A DNA stretch of 64,000 nucleotides from Gordonia asplenii (GCF_012933505.1 NZ_JABBNB010000022.1:1-64000), one strand, 5' to 3'; positions 1-10,571 are shown, counted from the first letter of the stretch. Numbers and translations are program-made. Notes: generated by a model from the sequence alone, not told the origin.

Positions 1-165
1 ACTCGGCTAGCGCTACTTCGACTCGGCTAGCGCCTCGCTCAGCACGGCGCTCGGACCGGCTCAACCAGCAGAGGGGCGCTTCGGCCGGTGAAACCAGGCT
101 CAACCAACGGTAAGTCCGGCTCAACCAGCGGTGATGCCGGCTCAACAGGGCGAGGGCCGGACCCC
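1..165. repeat. Dispersed intergenic repeat, partial copy
   Basis: Non-coding stretch just beyond the ileS stop. It contains two copies of the core ACTCGGCTAGCGC and four copies of CCGGCTCAACCAGCR-like text, the same words found at 37,720-37,885 and, inverted, at 34,350-34,490 and 37,198-37,312. It looks like a degenerate copy of the dispersed palindromic repeat family of this window. It begins before the window edge, so the left end is not seen. Confidence 0.7.
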
Positions 166-3100
166 CTACGCCTTGCGCACGTCCGCGCTCACGCCGTCGC
201 CGAGTTCGATGGCGCCGGGCGCACCGGTCTCGACGTCGAACGTGGTGGCCAGGACCTCACCGGCGATCAGCTGGGCGTGGGTGCGCGCCCAGTCGAGGCG
301 GTCGTCGCCGACGACGAACCGCACCACGATCCGATCCGACACCTCGAGCCCGAGGTTGCGTCGTGCGTCCTGCAACTCACGCACTCGATCCTTGGCCCAG
401 CCTTCGGCTTCTAGTTCCGGTGTGACCGTGGTGTCGAGCACCACCAGCCCGTTGCCGCCGGGCAGTTCGGCCGTCGAGTCCGGTTCGGCGGCGACGAGTT
501 TGCGGGTGTACTCACCGTCGATCAGGTCGATGCCGCCGGCGGTGACCACCTCGTTACCGTCGGCGTCGGTGCGCACCGACCAGTCGCCCGACTTCACCGC
601 CTTGATGACCTTCTGGACGTCCTTGCCCAGCCGCGGACCCGCCACCCGGGCGTTGACCGCGACCTCGACACGACCGAACTCGTCGGCGTCGGAACTCAGC
701 GTCACCGACTTCACGTTCATCTCGTCGGCGATCAGATCGACGTAGGGCTTGAGCCGGTCAGCGGTCGACGACGCGATCGTCAAGCCGGCCAACGGAAGTC
801 GGACCCGCAGCTTGTTCGCCTTGCGCACACTCGACGTCGTCGAGCAGACCGCCTGCACTTCGTCCATCGCGACCACGAGGTCGGCGTCGGCGGGCAGGAT
901 GTCTGCGGCGGGCCAGTCGGTCAGGTGCACCGACCGCTCACCGGTGAGCCCGCGCCACATCGCCTCGGTTGCCAGCGGCAGCAGCGGCGCGGCCAGCCGT
1001 GCCGAGACCTCCAGCACGGTGAACAGCGTGTCGAAGGCATCCGGGTCGGCGTCTTGACCGCCCCAGAACCGCGCACGTGACCGTCGGACATACCAATTCG
1101 TCAACGATTCGCAGAACTGCCGGAACGACTCGCACGCGCCCGCGATGTCGTAGGCGTCGAGCGCCTCGGTCATCTCGTCGCGGGTCACCGCCAACTTCGC
1201 CAGGATGTAGCGGTCGAGCACGTTGGTCGAGTCGGTCCGCCACGTCGCCGGGCGTTCCGCGTAGAGCTGCAGGAAGCTGTAGGCATTCCACAACGGCAAC
1301 AACGCCTGCCGCACGCCCTCGCGGATGCCGCGCTCGGTCACCACCAGGTTCCCGCCGCGCAGGATCGGCGAGGCCATCAGGAACCAGCGCATCGCATCCG
1401 AGCCGTCGCGGTCGAACACCTCGTTGACGTCGGGGTAGTTGCGCTTGGACTTCGACATCTTCTGACCGTCGTCGCCCAGCACAATGCCGTGGGCCGCGAC
1501 GTTCTTGAACGCCGGCCGGTCGAACAGTGCCGTCGCCATCACGTGCAGGTTGTAGAACCACCCGCGAGTCTGGCCGTTGTACTCCACGATGAAGTCGCCC
1601 GGATTGTGCGCGATCTGGCCGCCACCGCCGTTGAACCAGTCGGCGTTTTCGAACGGATAGTGCACCTGGGCGAACGGCATCGACCCCGATTCGAACCAAC
1701 AGTCGAGCACCTCGGGGACGCGACGCATCGTCGACCGGCCACTCGGGTCGTCGGGATTCGGGCGCGTCAGCTCGTCGATGTGCGGGCGGTGCAGGTTCGT
1801 CGGGCGCACACCGAAGTCACGTTCGAGCTCGTCGAGCGACCCGTAGACGTCGACGCGCGGGAACTCGGGGTCGTCGGAGATCCACACCGGGATCGGCGCG
1901 CCCCAGTAGCGGTTGCGACTGATGTTCCAATCCCGCGCTCCCTCCAGCCACTTTCCGAACTGGCCGTCGCGGATGTGCGCTGGCACCCAGTTGATCTGCT
2001 GGTTGAGTTCGAGCATGCGCTCCTTGATGGGGGTCACCGCGACGAACCACGACGGGACCGCCATGTAGATCAGCGGCTGACCCGACCGCCACGAGTGCGG
2101 ATAGGAGTGCTCGATCGTCTCGTGCCGCAGAACCCGGCCCGCGGCCTTGAGATCTTTGATGATCACCGGGTTGGCGTCGAAGACCATCAGGCCCTCGTAC
2201 GGGGGCACCTGCGCGGTGAACCTTCCGCCCGGATCGAGCGGCTGCACCACCTCGATGCCGTTGGCCGTCGCAAGGTCCATGTCCTCTTCACCGAAGGCCG
2301 GCGCGAGGTGGACGACTCCGGTGCCGCTGTCGGTGGTCACGTAGTCGCCCAGCAGGATCTGATGGGCGTTCGGGTGTCCGACGAAGAAGTCGAACGGCGG
2401 TGTGTACCGCAGGCCGGCGAGCTGCGACCCTCGGTAGGTGCCGAGCACCTCCGGCTCGGCGATCTCCCTGGCGTAGGCGCCGAGCAGCGCCTGTGCCAGC
2501 AGATACTCCTGCCCGTCGGCGGCGCGCACATGCACGTAGTCGACGTCGGGGTTGACGGCGATCGCCAAGTTCGACGGCAGCGTCCACGGGGTGGTCGTCC
2601 AGATGAGCGCGTTGACTCCGTCGAGGACGGCGAGGTCGGAGTCGGTGGGGACGACGAGCGGCATCCGGACCGTCAACGCCGGATCCTGGCGCATCTTGTA
2701 TGCGTCGTCGAGTTTGGATTCCTGATTGCTCAGCGGCGTCTGCTCGTACCAGCTGTACGGCAGCACGCGATAGCCCTGATAGATCAGGCCACGGTCGTGT
2801 AGAGATTTGAACGCCCACATCACCGACTCCATGAAGTCGATGTCGAGGGTCTTGTAGTCGTTGTCGAAGTCCACCCAGCGCGCCTGGCGGGTGACATAGG
2901 TGCGCCATTCGCCGGTGTAGCGCAACACCGAATCGCGGCAGTAGTCGTTGAACTTCGCGAGACCCATCTTCTCGATCTCAGCCTTGTCGGTGATGCCCAA
3001 CTGGCGCTCGGCTTCGAGTTCGGCCGGCAGACCGTGAGTGTCCCAACCGAATCGGCGCTCGACGCGCTTGCCGCGCATCGTCTGGAAACGCGGCACGAGG

Positions 3101-3375
3101 TCTTTGACGTAACCGGTCAGCAGGTGACCGTAGTGCGGCAGACCGTTCGCGAAGGGCGGGCCGTCGTAGAAGACGAATTCCTCTGCGTCGCTGCGGTTCT
3201 CGATCGACGCCGCAAAGGTCTGATCGGTCTCCCAATAGTCGAGGACCGTGTTCTCGACGTCGGGGAACCGGGGCGCGCCGCGTCCGGTGCCCGCAGTCAT
3301 GTCAACGACGGGATAGACGTGTCCGACGGCGGCGGGCGCCGCGGCGTCGGTGGTCTGCTCAGGTGAGGTAGTCAT
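166..3375 (-). CDS. ileS: Isoleucyl-tRNA synthetase
   Basis: Class Ia aminoacyl-tRNA synthetase charging tRNA-Ile in the cytoplasm. The 1,069-residue protein has the HIGH-type signature HYGH near residue 81 and KMSKS near residue 640, with the editing domain between them and an anticodon-binding C-terminus. Length and style match the long, eukaryote-like IleS of mycobacteria, a type often associated with mupirocin tolerance (family knowledge, not tested). The ATG at 3375 is chosen over an upstream in-frame GTG because GGAGG lies 4 bases before it. The gene is the last of the minus-strand division cluster and is preceded by a T-box leader, so its translation is expected to respond to uncharged tRNA-Ile. 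Confidence 0.97.
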   Translation of the reverse strand: MTTSPEQTTDAAAPAAVGHVYPVVDMTAGTGRGAPRFPDVENTVLDYWETDQTFAASIENRSDAEEFVFYDGPPFANGLPHYGHLLTGYVKDLVPRFQTMRGKRVERRFGWDTHGLPAELEAERQLGITDKAEIEKMGLAKFNDYCRDSVLRYTGEWRTYVTRQARWVDFDNDYKTLDIDFMESVMWAFKSLHDRGLIYQGYRVLPYSWYEQTPLSNQESKLDDAYKMRQDPALTVRMPLVVPTDSDLAVLDGVNALIWTTTPWTLPSNLAIAVNPDVDYVHVRAADGQEYLLAQALLGAYAREIAEPEVLGTYRGSQLAGLRYTPPFDFFVGHPNAHQILLGDYVTTDSGTGVVHLAPAFGEEDMDLATANGIEVVQPLDPGGRFTAQVPPYEGLMVFDANPVIIKDLKAAGRVLRHETIEHSYPHSWRSGQPLIYMAVPSWFVAVTPIKERMLELNQQINWVPAHIRDGQFGKWLEGARDWNISRNRYWGAPIPVWISDDPEFPRVDVYGSLDELERDFGVRPTNLHRPHIDELTRPNPDDPSGRSTMRRVPEVLDCWFESGSMPFAQVHYPFENADWFNGGGGQIAHNPGDFIVEYNGQTRGWFYNLHVMATALFDRPAFKNVAAHGIVLGDDGQKMSKSKRNYPDVNEVFDRDGSDAMRWFLMASPILRGGNLVVTERGIREGVRQALLPLWNAYSFLQLYAERPATWRTDSTNVLDRYILAKLAVTRDEMTEALDAYDIAGACESFRQFCESLTNWYVRRSRARFWGGQDADPDAFDTLFTVLEVSARLAAPLLPLATEAMWRGLTGERSVHLTDWPAADILPADADLVVAMDEVQAVCSTTSSVRKANKLRVRLPLAGLTIASSTADRLKPYVDLIADEMNVKSVTLSSDADEFGRVEVAVNARVAGPRLGKDVQKVIKAVKSGDWSVRTDADGNEVVTAGGIDLIDGEYTRKLVAAEPDSTAELPGGNGLVVLDTTVTPELEAEGWAKDRVRELQDARRNLGLEVSDRIVVRFVVGDDRLDWARTHAQLIAGEVLATTFDVETGAPGAIELGDGVSADVRKA

Positions 3376-3615
3376 GTTTCCTCCGTGCCGAATCACCTCT
3401 GGCACGGGGACGCCGATCCGGGAACGTTCCCGGTGGACCAGCGCGGTACCACCCCGCTTGCATCAAGCGATGCCACTCTGCGACGCCGACGCGAACGTCG
3501 AGGTCGAGTGGCTGTGACGGGCCACGCCCGCTCGGGTCTACTGGGTCGGCGCGCATGAGCGCCGACGGTTCTTCCGAGTGCTCCCCGGTGATGGCCGGAT
3601 CAATGCGATGAAAAA
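3376..3615 (-). promoter_or_regulatory. T-box leader of ileS (translational type)
   Basis: The minus-strand leader contains the T-box core GGGGTGGTACCGCG (3442-3455) and, upstream, CCATCACCGGGGAGC with an ATC (Ile) triplet at 3590-3592 that is the likely specifier codon. A perfect 16-bp palindrome (3418-3433) follows the T-box core. There is no T-run before the gene and the GGAGG site lies at the end of the leader, which fits the actinobacterial class that exposes or hides the ribosome binding site instead of terminating transcription. Binding of uncharged tRNA-Ile would increase ileS translation. Confidence 0.93.
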
Positions 3616-3634
3616 CTCCGTGTCTAGTGTGCCA

Positions 3635-4405
3635 CTACTCCGCGGGCGGATGCCAGTCGGGATCGAGCGGATCGAACTTCGGCATTCCCGACGACCCGCC
3701 GGTCACCGGCCCGCTGCTCGCATGACGCCGTGAGCGCGTCACCGACTCGCGCGGATGCGTAGTCGACGCACCGGTGGACGGCTCCGGCGTCGACGACGAC
3801 GCCGTCACCGCCGGTGACGACGAATCGGGTGAGGAGTAGCTGGGCCACTGCGCGAAGTTCGACTCGCCGTCGCCGGGCGCGGGTTGAGTCACCGTCGGTT
3901 GAGCGGGGAAATTGCCCGACGTCGCGGCGACGTAGTCGGTGAACGTGCCTTCGGTGGATGCGGCTTCGGTGGCTGCGGCTCCCGTGCCTGCGGCTCCGGC
4001 CGGATCGACGGCTCGCGTCACCGCGGTGGCGCCGCGCTGCACCGGATGCTGACCGGTTGCCCAGTCCGGTCGGTCGGCGTCGGCACCGACCGCGGATGCA
4101 CCTTGCGTCGCCGGCGACCACCGATCGTCGGACGGCGCCGCGGCCCGATCAGATGCCGGCGCGGTGCGGACCGACGGCCGCACCGACGCCGACGCCTGCT
4201 CGGCGTCGCCGAAAGCCGCCGAGTCGGTCGTGTCGGTCCGCGCCTTCGCGCGTCTCCCGGACCGGATGACGTCGGCCACCAAAAGACCGACACCGATCAG
4301 GCAGACCGCGATGCAGATGATCGCGAACCACACCTGACCGGTGATCAATCCCACTACCAGCAGCGCGAACCCGATGAGGGTCGTCGCAATGGCGAGCGAC
4401 AACAC
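3635..4405 (-). CDS. Membrane protein with two TM helices and long disordered tail (Rv2144c-like position)
   Basis: 256 residues. Two hydrophobic helices at about residues 2-20 and 24-45 are followed by a basic stretch (RSGRRAK) and about 200 residues rich in Ala, Ser, Thr, Pro and Asp with no recognisable fold. The short N-terminal membrane hairpin and its place directly after wag31 match Rv2144c of M. tuberculosis, which is shorter; the tail here seems expanded. The GTG at 4405 has an AGAGG element inside the end of wag31, with a 14-base gap between the genes, so the two are probably co-translated. Function is unknown; a role beside the polar growth machinery is inference from position only. 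Confidence 0.8.
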   Translation of the reverse strand: MLSLAIATTLIGFALLVVGLITGQVWFAIICIAVCLIGVGLLVADVIRSGRRAKARTDTTDSAAFGDAEQASASVRPSVRTAPASDRAAAPSDDRWSPATQGASAVGADADRPDWATGQHPVQRGATAVTRAVDPAGAAGTGAAATEAASTEGTFTDYVAATSGNFPAQPTVTQPAPGDGESNFAQWPSYSSPDSSSPAVTASSSTPEPSTGASTTHPRESVTRSRRHASSGPVTGGSSGMPKFDPLDPDWHPPAE

Positions 4406-4419
4406 GAGACGAGAACCTC

Positions 4420-5256
4420 TTAGTTCTTGGTGAAGTTCGTGAAGCCGCCGCCGTTGTTGCCCGCGTCCGAGCCGTAGGCTTCGTTGCGGTTACCCTCCAC
4501 CGGAGCCGCGCTGCCACGCTGCTGCAACTCTTCGAGCTGCGACTCCAGGTAGGTCTTCAGACGCGTCCGGTATTCCCGCTCATAGGTCTTGAGCTGTTCG
4601 ATCCGACCCTCGAGCACGCCGCGCTGCTGGTTGATCGTGCCCATGATCTCGCTGTGCTTGCGTTCGGCATCGGCCTGCAGAGCTTCCGAGCGCTCCTGTG
4701 CCTGACGCAGTTGCGCCTCCGAACGGGTCTGCGCGTCGGCGAGGATGGCCTCCGAGCGCTGACGTGCATCGGCCAGCAGTGCATCGGCCTTGGTCTGCGC
4801 GTCGCCGACCATCGAGTCGGCGCGGGTGCGGGCGTCGGCGAGCAGCGTGTCGGCCTCGGTGCGGGCGTTCGACGTGACGCGGTCGGCGGTGTCCTGGGCG
4901 AGGGCCAGCACGCGCGCGGCGCGGACGTTGGCGTCGTCGCCACTCGGCGGCTGCGGAGGGCCGGCGGCGAACTGCGGCTCGGCGGGTGCAGGCGCGGCCA
5001 CCGGCGCGGCCGAGAAGACCTGGGTGCGCTCTTCGGGCGCGGGTGCGGCGGCGGGAGCACCGGACCGAGCGTTGGCGAGGTCGCCCTCGAGCTCGTCTAC
5101 ACGTGCCTTGAGATCAGTGTTCTCTTCAATCAGACGCGCAAGTTCCGCCTCGACGAAGTCGAGGAACTGATCGACCTCATCTTCGTTGTAACCGCGCTTG
5201 CCGATCGGCGGTTTACTGAACGCGACGTTGTGCACATCAGCTGGTGTCAGCCGCAT
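4420..5256 (-). CDS. wag31: Polar growth and division protein Wag31/DivIVA
   Basis: 278-residue coiled-coil scaffold that sits at cell poles and recruits the elongation machinery in mycolic-acid bacteria. The N-terminal membrane-binding DivIVA domain (residues 1-60) has the conserved start [21 protein letters not shown] Pro/Ala linker contains ERTQVF; Thr78 is in the place of the PknA-phosphorylated Thr73 of M. tuberculosis Wag31. Residues 110-245 form a coiled coil with repeated ADAxxRAD/SEA units. The C-terminus ends GGFTNFTKN. The ATG is preceded by AAGGGGAACC. A 424-base intergenic region upstream suggests its own promoter. Confidence 0.97.
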   Translation of the reverse strand: MRLTPADVHNVAFSKPPIGKRGYNEDEVDQFLDFVEAELARLIEENTDLKARVDELEGDLANARSGAPAAAPAPEERTQVFSAAPVAAPAPAEPQFAAGPPQPPSGDDANVRAARVLALAQDTADRVTSNARTEADTLLADARTRADSMVGDAQTKADALLADARQRSEAILADAQTRSEAQLRQAQERSEALQADAERKHSEIMGTINQQRGVLEGRIEQLKTYEREYRTRLKTYLESQLEELQQRGSAAPVEGNRNEAYGSDAGNNGGGFTNFTKN

Positions 5257-5680
5257 GGTCGGTTCCCCTTAATCCTTGTCTTCGAGCGTTTCTACTTGTT
5301 GGTCGTGCCACTGAACTCGCACACACGTTGACGCGAGGCCGTTGCCAACATGTGACCTTTACTCTGTCACACGTCGACTTGAGACTCACCGTCGCAGTCA
5401 CTTTGAGTTCAAATCCGTAACTAGCGTCTCATCCTGTCACACCATTACCACCTGTCGCACCCGGTCGATGCGCTCTCGCAACACAATGGTCGCCAAACAA
5501 TGACATTCAACGTTACGTCATTGAGACCACCGAGACCACCCGGCCGGGTGATCGATCGGTCGATCAAGCATCGGAAAATATACTCTCACCTGCGCAAACA
5601 CTTCTACCTCGAGTACTAATGACATTGATGTGACTATTGCGAATCACATTAATGTCATTTGACGGAGAAAGAAGCGGGTA
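5257..5680 (-). promoter_or_regulatory. wag31 upstream region
   Basis: 424 bases without a gene between wag31 and yggT, with lower GC than its surroundings in places. On the minus strand there are two copies of TGTGACAG and an inverted pair GTGAC-N9-GTCAC, and a GATCGATCGGTCGATC palindrome lies near 5550. These could be promoter or operator elements for wag31, but I cannot place a confident -10/-35 pair. The AT-rich hairpin just after yggT is listed separately. Confidence 0.45.
5618..5659. terminator. AT-rich inverted repeat downstream of yggT
   Basis: Two 16-base arms (5618-5633 and 5644-5659) pair at 15 of 16 positions around a 10-base loop. The arms contain AATGACATT and AATGTCATT and are far more AT-rich than the surroundings. 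The element lies about 20 bases past the yggT stop. There is no T-tract on the minus strand, so it may be a factor-binding operator or a U-poor terminator. Confidence 0.5.
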
Positions 5681-5968
5681 TCAAATGCGACTACCCGTGA
5701 GTTGCATGCCCACAATAGCCACGATCATCACAATCATGAGGGAAAGATCAAGGCGAACAGGGCCCAACGGCAACGGCGGAATCAGCCTGCGGAGCAGCTT
5801 GATCGGCGGGTCGGTAACGGTGAACACCGCCTCGATGATGATCACCGCGACGCCCTTGGGGCGCCAGTCACGGGCGAAGGAGCGCACCAACTCGACCACC
5901 AGGCGGCCCAACAGGAGCAGCCAGTAGACGAGGAACGCGTAGTAGAGGATGGCCCAGAAAATCGTCAC
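5681..5968 (-). CDS. YggT-family membrane protein
   Basis: 95-residue inner-membrane protein of the YggT family (Rv2146c-like). The family motif region SFARDWRPKGVAVIIIEAVF is followed by TDPPIKLLRRLIPPL and a second hydrophobic helix ending MQLTGSRI, giving about two to three membrane segments. YggT is conserved between sepF and divIVA in Gram-positive bacteria; a link to division is known only by context. The GTG at 5968 (start TIFWAILYY) gives the usual family length; a longer reading to 6022 adds residues with no membrane character. No strong ribosome site is visible. Confidence 0.85.
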   Translation of the reverse strand: MTIFWAILYYAFLVYWLLLLGRLVVELVRSFARDWRPKGVAVIIIEAVFTVTDPPIKLLRRLIPPLPLGPVRLDLSLMIVMIVAIVGMQLTGSRI

Positions 5969-6070
5969 AACACCACTGTGCCCGATTGTCGGCGAACAGC
6001 GCGCGCCGGGTGCCCGCCCCACCCCCGATCCGCCGTGCGGATTCGGCTGCGGAGCACTCGGCGCGCGCGG

Positions 6071-6835
6071 TCAGCTGTGGTTGTAGAAGCCGGTCTCGGC
6101 GATCTTGCGACGGTCCTCGGGCGACACGTCGATATCGGCGGGCGAGAGGAGGAACACCTTGGTCGCGACCTTGTCGAACGACCCGCGCAATGCGAACGCC
6201 AGGCCCGCGGCGAAGTCGACGAGACGCTTGGCGTCGTCGTTGCTCATATCGACGAGATCCATGATCACCGGGTTGCCGTCGCGGAACCGCTCGCCGATGG
6301 TCCGCGCCTCGCTGTAGTCCGACGGACGCAACGTGGTGATCTTGTGCAGTGGCCCGTCGGCGAAGATGCGATCGAGCTCACGCTGATCGGTGCCCGCCAC
6401 CGACCGCGACACCGCCGCGGCCCGCATTCCCGCGGCCGACCGCGGCAGCGGCTCGAGCCGCGACACGCCGGGACGGTCCCGCTCGGCACGCACCGGCCCG
6501 GCATACGCATAGGCGTCGCCCGCGAGCCGGCGCTCCTCGTAGCGGTCTTCGGCGTAGCGGTCTTCGGCAGCGAACCGCTCACGCTCGTCAAGGTAGCGCT
6601 CCTCGGCCAACCGATCGGCGGCCAGCCGGTCCGCGGCGAAGCGGTCGCCTGCGAATCGCTCCTCACCGTAGCGGCCGTCGCGGAACGACCCCTGGCCGTA
6701 GTACTCATCGCGGTAGGCACGCTCGCGCGACGTCGGGCGTGCCGGCACGACATTCGAGTCTTCGAGGTAGTCGTCCTCGTAGTCGCTCGGAGGCACCATG
6801 CCGAAATATGCCTTGAACTTCTGCATCGTTGTCAT
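6071..6835 (-). CDS. sepF: Cell division protein SepF
   Basis: 254-residue FtsZ-binding protein that ties the Z ring to the membrane through an N-terminal amphipathic helix ([10 protein letters not shown]). Residues 15-150 are a charged, disordered linker with repeated RxAxDR/ERY units. The C-terminal SepF fold begins around [20 protein letters not shown] and includes [20 protein letters not shown] and the [20 protein letters not shown] stretch, nearly identical to mycobacterial SepF. The ATG at 6835 is chosen because GAGAGG lies 6 bases upstream; the open frame extends to 6967 but into unconserved residues. Confidence 0.96.
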   Translation of the reverse strand: MTTMQKFKAYFGMVPPSDYEDDYLEDSNVVPARPTSRERAYRDEYYGQGSFRDGRYGEERFAGDRFAADRLAADRLAEERYLDERERFAAEDRYAEDRYEERRLAGDAYAYAGPVRAERDRPGVSRLEPLPRSAAGMRAAAVSRSVAGTDQRELDRIFADGPLHKITTLRPSDYSEARTIGERFRDGNPVIMDLVDMSNDDAKRLVDFAAGLAFALRGSFDKVATKVFLLSPADIDVSPEDRRKIAETGFYNHS

Positions 6836-6920
6836 CTCGGGCCTCTCGTTCTGACGATCGATGTTGCGGTTGTGGTTCATGTGAAACCTGTGAATCGTGG
6901 TACTTCTGTGACCAATGTGA

Positions 6921-7679
6921 TTACGGTATCGGCCGAAGGCCCAGGATTGCAGTTCCGACACGCACACATGTAGATCCGAATTTCACCGCCACGTCCAGAT
7001 CGCCCGACATTCCCGCCGACAAGACCGTCGCATCGGGAAACCGCCGCACGAAGTCGGCATGGACACCCGCCAGCTTCGCCATCCACATCTCCCGCTCCCC
7101 GTGCAGCGGTGCGATCGCCATCAATCCACGCAGATGCAGGTCCGACGCTCCCGCGACGACATCGCCCAGAGCCGGGAGTCCGTCGATCGAAACGCCGCCC
7201 CGCGCAGCGTCGCCATCCAGGCTGACCTGCAACAACACGCCCAGCGGCGCGGTGCGCTCCCCGGCGTCGAGCGCGGCGCGGGCACCTCGCTGCAGCGCTT
7301 CGACGAGCGGCGCGCTGTCGACGGAGTGGACCGTGCGCGCCCAGCGCGCCACCGACCTGGCCTTCTTGCGTTGCACGCTGCCGATCATGTCGAAAACCGG
7401 CTGCGCCGACGCGCCGGGCCCGAGCGCCGCGCGGACCTCCGCAATTTTTCGGCTCGCCTCCGGTTCACGAGACTCACCGAACTCGCCGCACCCGAGTTCG
7501 ATCAACCGCAGGACGTCGGCTGCCGGAAAGTATTTAGTCACGACCAGCAGCGTCACCTCCCCCGACGACCGGCCGGCCGCTCGCTCCGCGTCGTCGACGC
7601 GCGTCCGCGCCGCGGCGAGATTGGCCGCCAGTTCAGCGCGCCGGGCGTCGTCGACGCCTCCGACGTTGCCCGACGACAC
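6921..7679 (-). CDS. yggS: YggS-type PLP-homeostasis protein (PLPBP)
   Basis: 252-residue pyridoxal-phosphate-binding protein of the YggS/PROSC family, a TIM-barrel-like fold without known catalytic activity that buffers PLP. The lysine of VVTKYFP (about residue 49) should form the Schiff base. Other family marks are [17 protein letters not shown] (usually IGxLQxNK), RGLMAIAP and [18 protein letters not shown] near the C-terminus, which binds the phosphate. The GTG at 7679 lies three bases after the pgeF stop, and the frame runs past the sepF start, so translation of the three genes is probably linked. Confidence 0.93.
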   Translation of the reverse strand: MSSGNVGGVDDARRAELAANLAAARTRVDDAERAAGRSSGEVTLLVVTKYFPAADVLRLIELGCGEFGESREPEASRKIAEVRAALGPGASAQPVFDMIGSVQRKKARSVARWARTVHSVDSAPLVEALQRGARAALDAGERTAPLGVLLQVSLDGDAARGGVSIDGLPALGDVVAGASDLHLRGLMAIAPLHGEREMWMAKLAGVHADFVRRFPDATVLSAGMSGDLDVAVKFGSTCVRVGTAILGLRPIP

Positions 7680-7682
7680 CGG

Positions 7683-8441
7683 TCACCGCCCGGATTCGCG
7701 CCAGATCACCGACGCCAACCGACCGGTCGGCGCCCCACGTCGGTGACTGAACAGCGTCTTGTCGGCGATCGTGTCGCGCGGATCCACCGCGACCGCGGCG
7801 ATCCCCGCTTCCAGCAGTTGTCTGCGCAGGCCGGCGCGCAGGTCGAGGCCGGTGGTCCCCTTGGCGGTTCGGCTCGCGCTGCCCGGCAGATGTGCCTCGA
7901 CGTCGGCCTGCATGGCAGGAGGTACCTCGTAGTTGTCGCCCGACGCCGCGGGGCCCAGGAACGCGCCGATGCGCTCGATGCGGGCACCGAGTTCCACCAT
8001 GACCGCCAACGTGGCGGGAATGATGCCTACCCGCGCCCCGACGCGTCCGGCGTGTACCCCCGCGATCACGCCCGCCTCGTCGTCGGAGAGCAGCACCGGC
8101 ACGCAGTCCGCGGACAGCACAGCGAGGGCGAGGTCGGGGGCGGCGGTGACCAGTGCGTCGGTCGCGGGCACCACGTCGTCGGACGGGCCCTCCACGACGG
8201 TGACGTTGCGACTGTGGATCTGCTCCATCCAGATCACGTTCGACGACGGCAGACCGAGCTGCGCGGCGAGCCGCGCACGATTGGCGGCCACCGCGGCCGG
8301 GTCGTCGCCGACGTGATCGCCGAGATTGAAACTGTCGTAGGGAGCCGCGGACACACCACCGGCACGGGTGGTGGTCACGCGCCGCACGCGTGAGCCACCC
8401 GACACCTGCTGCGCGGTGCGCGAGTCAGTCGATTCGCTCAT
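7683..8441 (-). CDS. pgeF: Polyphenol oxidase/purine nucleoside phosphorylase family protein (YfiH/PgeF)
   Basis: 252-residue DUF152 protein. Members act as purine nucleoside phosphorylase/adenosine deaminase and correct wrongly incorporated amino acids in peptidoglycan precursors (E. coli PgeF). The metal-binding residues are seen in MEQIHSRNV, SADCVPVLL and GVHAGR, the Cys-His pair of the active site. The usual HAGWRG box reads HAGRVG, as I recall for mycobacteria. It starts 2 bases after the ftsZ stop. Its place in the wall and division cluster fits a proofreading role in precursor synthesis. Confidence 0.9.
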   Translation of the reverse strand: MSESTDSRTAQQVSGGSRVRRVTTTRAGGVSAAPYDSFNLGDHVGDDPAAVAANRARLAAQLGLPSSNVIWMEQIHSRNVTVVEGPSDDVVPATDALVTAAPDLALAVLSADCVPVLLSDDEAGVIAGVHAGRVGARVGIIPATLAVMVELGARIERIGAFLGPAASGDNYEVPPAMQADVEAHLPGSASRTAKGTTGLDLRAGLRRQLLEAGIAAVAVDPRDTIADKTLFSHRRGAPTGRLASVIWRESGR

Positions 8442-8443
8442 TC

Positions 8444-9604
8444 CTAACGTCGCATGAAGTCCGGAACGTCGACGTCGTCGTCGTCGAGGCGGACGCTGTT
8501 CTTGCGCGGTTCGTCGCGCGCGAACGGATCCGACGCCGGGGTCGGGGGCGTCTTGTCGAACAGCGGGTCAGGATTGGCCCGGGTGGTCCCGGCCTGGCCC
8601 GGCGTGACGTTCGCGCGTCCGACGTTGGCGATCGGCGGTTCCACCTTCTTGCGTGGCGTGCCGCCGTCGAAGCCCGCGGCGATGACGGTGATGCGAACCT
8701 CATCACCGAGGTTGTCGTCGATCACCGTGCCGAAGATGATGTTGGCGTCTTCATGCGCCGCTTCCTGCACGAGCGTCGCGGCGTTGTGGATCTCGAACAG
8801 GCCCAGGTCGCTGCCGCCCGCGATCGAGATCAGCACGCCGCGCGCGCCCTCCATCGACGCTTCGAGCAGCGGTGAGTTGATGGCCGACTCGGCCGCCTTG
8901 CGCGCACGCTCTTCACCACGTGCCGATCCGATGCCCATCAGCGCGCTCCCCGCGTCGCTCATGACGCCCTTGACGTCGGCGAAGTCGACGTTGATCAGGC
9001 CCGGAGTGGTGATCAGGTCGGTGATGCCCTGCACACCGTTGAGGAGCACCTCGTCGGCGCTGCGGAAGGCGTCCATCAGCGCGACTTCGGCGTTGCCCAG
9101 CTGCAGCAGGCGATCATTCGGGATGACGATGAGGGTGTCGCACGATTCACGCAGCGCGGCGATGCCCGCTTCGGCCTGTCCCCCGCGGCGTTTGCCTTCG
9201 AAGCTGAACGGGCGGGTCACCACGCCGACGGTGAGCGCACCGAGTTTGCGGGCGATCTGCGCGACGACGGGAGCGCCGCCGGTGCCGGTGCCGCCGCCTT
9301 CGCCCGCGGTGACGAAGACCATGTCGGCACCCTTGAGGAGCTCTTCGATCTCGTCACGCGCGTCCTCGGCGGCTTTGCGGCCCACCTCGGGATCGGCTCC
9401 GGCGCCGAGGCCGCGCGTCGAGTCGCGCCCGACGTCGAGCTTGACGTCGGCGTCGGACAGCAACAGCGCCTGTGCGTCGGTGTTGATCGCGATGAACTCG
9501 ACACCTTTGAGGCCCTGTTCGATCATCCGGTTGACAGCGTTGACGCCACCACCGCCGATACCGACGACTTTGATGACGGCCAGGTAGTTGTGCGGTGGCG
9601 TCAT
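8444..9604 (-). CDS. ftsZ: Cell division tubulin FtsZ
   Basis: 386-residue GTPase that polymerises into the division ring. N-terminal [17 protein letters not shown] and the tubulin signature [11 protein letters not shown] bind GTP; the T7 loop [20 protein letters not shown] completes catalysis at the subunit interface. The C-terminal tail ends [12 protein letters not shown], the conserved peptide that binds FtsW and SepF in mycobacteria. The ATG at 9604 is preceded by GAGGAGGGCGAGGC; upstream in-frame residues to 9793 are unconserved. Confidence 0.99.
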   Translation of the reverse strand: MTPPHNYLAVIKVVGIGGGGVNAVNRMIEQGLKGVEFIAINTDAQALLLSDADVKLDVGRDSTRGLGAGADPEVGRKAAEDARDEIEELLKGADMVFVTAGEGGGTGTGGAPVVAQIARKLGALTVGVVTRPFSFEGKRRGGQAEAGIAALRESCDTLIVIPNDRLLQLGNAEVALMDAFRSADEVLLNGVQGITDLITTPGLINVDFADVKGVMSDAGSALMGIGSARGEERARKAAESAINSPLLEASMEGARGVLISIAGGSDLGLFEIHNAATLVQEAAHEDANIIFGTVIDDNLGDEVRITVIAAGFDGGTPRKKVEPPIANVGRANVTPGQAGTTRANPDPLFDKTPPTPASDPFARDEPRKNSVRLDDDDVDVPDFMRR

Positions 9605-9862
9605 GCCTCGCCCTCCTCGTGAGAAAACCCTAAACCTAAACCATAGATATAGAGTTATGTCAAGTACTTGATGTTGCCCATGACCGTATGCATCGCGGGG
9701 ACTCCAAGCCAGCTTGTGCGCGGCGTGTCGGCAAAGTTGTCCTGATTTTGCTTGCGGGACACGCGAAATCCGGCGTGACGCAACGCAAATCACCGCACCG
9801 AGCGCTATGCATGCACTCTACTTCGTATCGATTTGCAACTTGTCGCTGCTTGTGAGCCGTAC
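9605..9862 (-). promoter_or_regulatory. ftsQ-ftsZ intergenic region with likely ftsZ promoter
   Basis: 258 bases without a gene. On the minus strand TTGACA (complement of 9658-9663) is followed by an AT-rich stretch (CTATATCTATGG) and TTTAGGTTTAGGG, about 60 bases before the ftsZ ATG. TTGACA is a good -35; the exact -10 is unclear (TAGGTT or TTTAGG). The low GC contrasts with the flanking genes and fits a strong, separate ftsZ promoter inside the cluster. Confidence 0.55.
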
Positions 9863-10561
9863 CTATTTGTACGCCGGCGACTCGGGACTTGACACGTTGT
9901 AACTCGACGCCCGCTGAGTCATGACGAGTCGCAATGCCTCGGCCTTGTCCGCGGTCCGGTCGCTGTCGCCCCAGACGACGGTCTTGTTGCCGCGCAGTAC
10001 GAACTGAATATCCACCGGCGACGACGCATGGACCTCGAGGAGCTGGTCGGCGACGAACGCGGGCAGGTCGGCGATCACCGGGAGCACGGCCTTCGTCGTC
10101 GGGTCCGTCGGCCCCGGGTTCGGCGTCGAGAAGCTCGGCAGTTTCGAGATCTCCGGGGGCAGCGTGATCGACTTGTCGTAGTGGCGGTAGGCCACACCGG
10201 TCTTGTCGAGCACCTGTATCTGCGTGTCGGTGACCACCCGTACCACCGGTTCCCGCTCGGTCACCGTGATCACGATCTTCGACGGATACGACCGCTGGAT
10301 GCGTACCTGCGCGACGTCGGCGATCGCCGCCACCCGTCGCGCCGCCGGCGCCGTGTCGACCTGCAGCAGCGGGGCGCCCTTGGGTATCGCCGCAGCGGAC
10401 AGGATCTGGTCGGTCGACACTTCGCGGGTGCCGGTGACCTCGATGCTGCGCACCGACATCAGCGGGGTGAAGTAGGCGACGGCCGCCAGTCCCCCGACGA
10501 TGACGACGACTGCGAGCGCCCAGAGCAGGCCGCGTTTGGACCTGGTCGATCTCCTCGACAT
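9863..10561 (-). CDS. ftsQ: Cell division protein FtsQ
   Basis: 232-residue single-pass membrane protein of the divisome. A basic N-terminus (SRRSTRSKRG) precedes one membrane helix at about residues 11-32, then a POTRA domain (VRSIEVTGTREVSTDQIL) and the FtsQ beta domain with YPSKIVITVTEREPVVRV and NKTVVWGD. It bridges cytoplasmic and periplasmic division proteins. The ATG at 10561 is ten bases after the murC stop and preceded by GAGGG; the frame extends upstream into the murC end with no conserved residues. Confidence 0.95.
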   Translation of the reverse strand: MSRRSTRSKRGLLWALAVVVIVGGLAAVAYFTPLMSVRSIEVTGTREVSTDQILSAAAIPKGAPLLQVDTAPAARRVAAIADVAQVRIQRSYPSKIVITVTEREPVVRVVTDTQIQVLDKTGVAYRHYDKSITLPPEISKLPSFSTPNPGPTDPTTKAVLPVIADLPAFVADQLLEVHASSPVDIQFVLRGNKTVVWGDSDRTADKAEALRLVMTQRASSYNVSSPESPAYK

Positions 10562-10571
10562 GACGGCGCCC

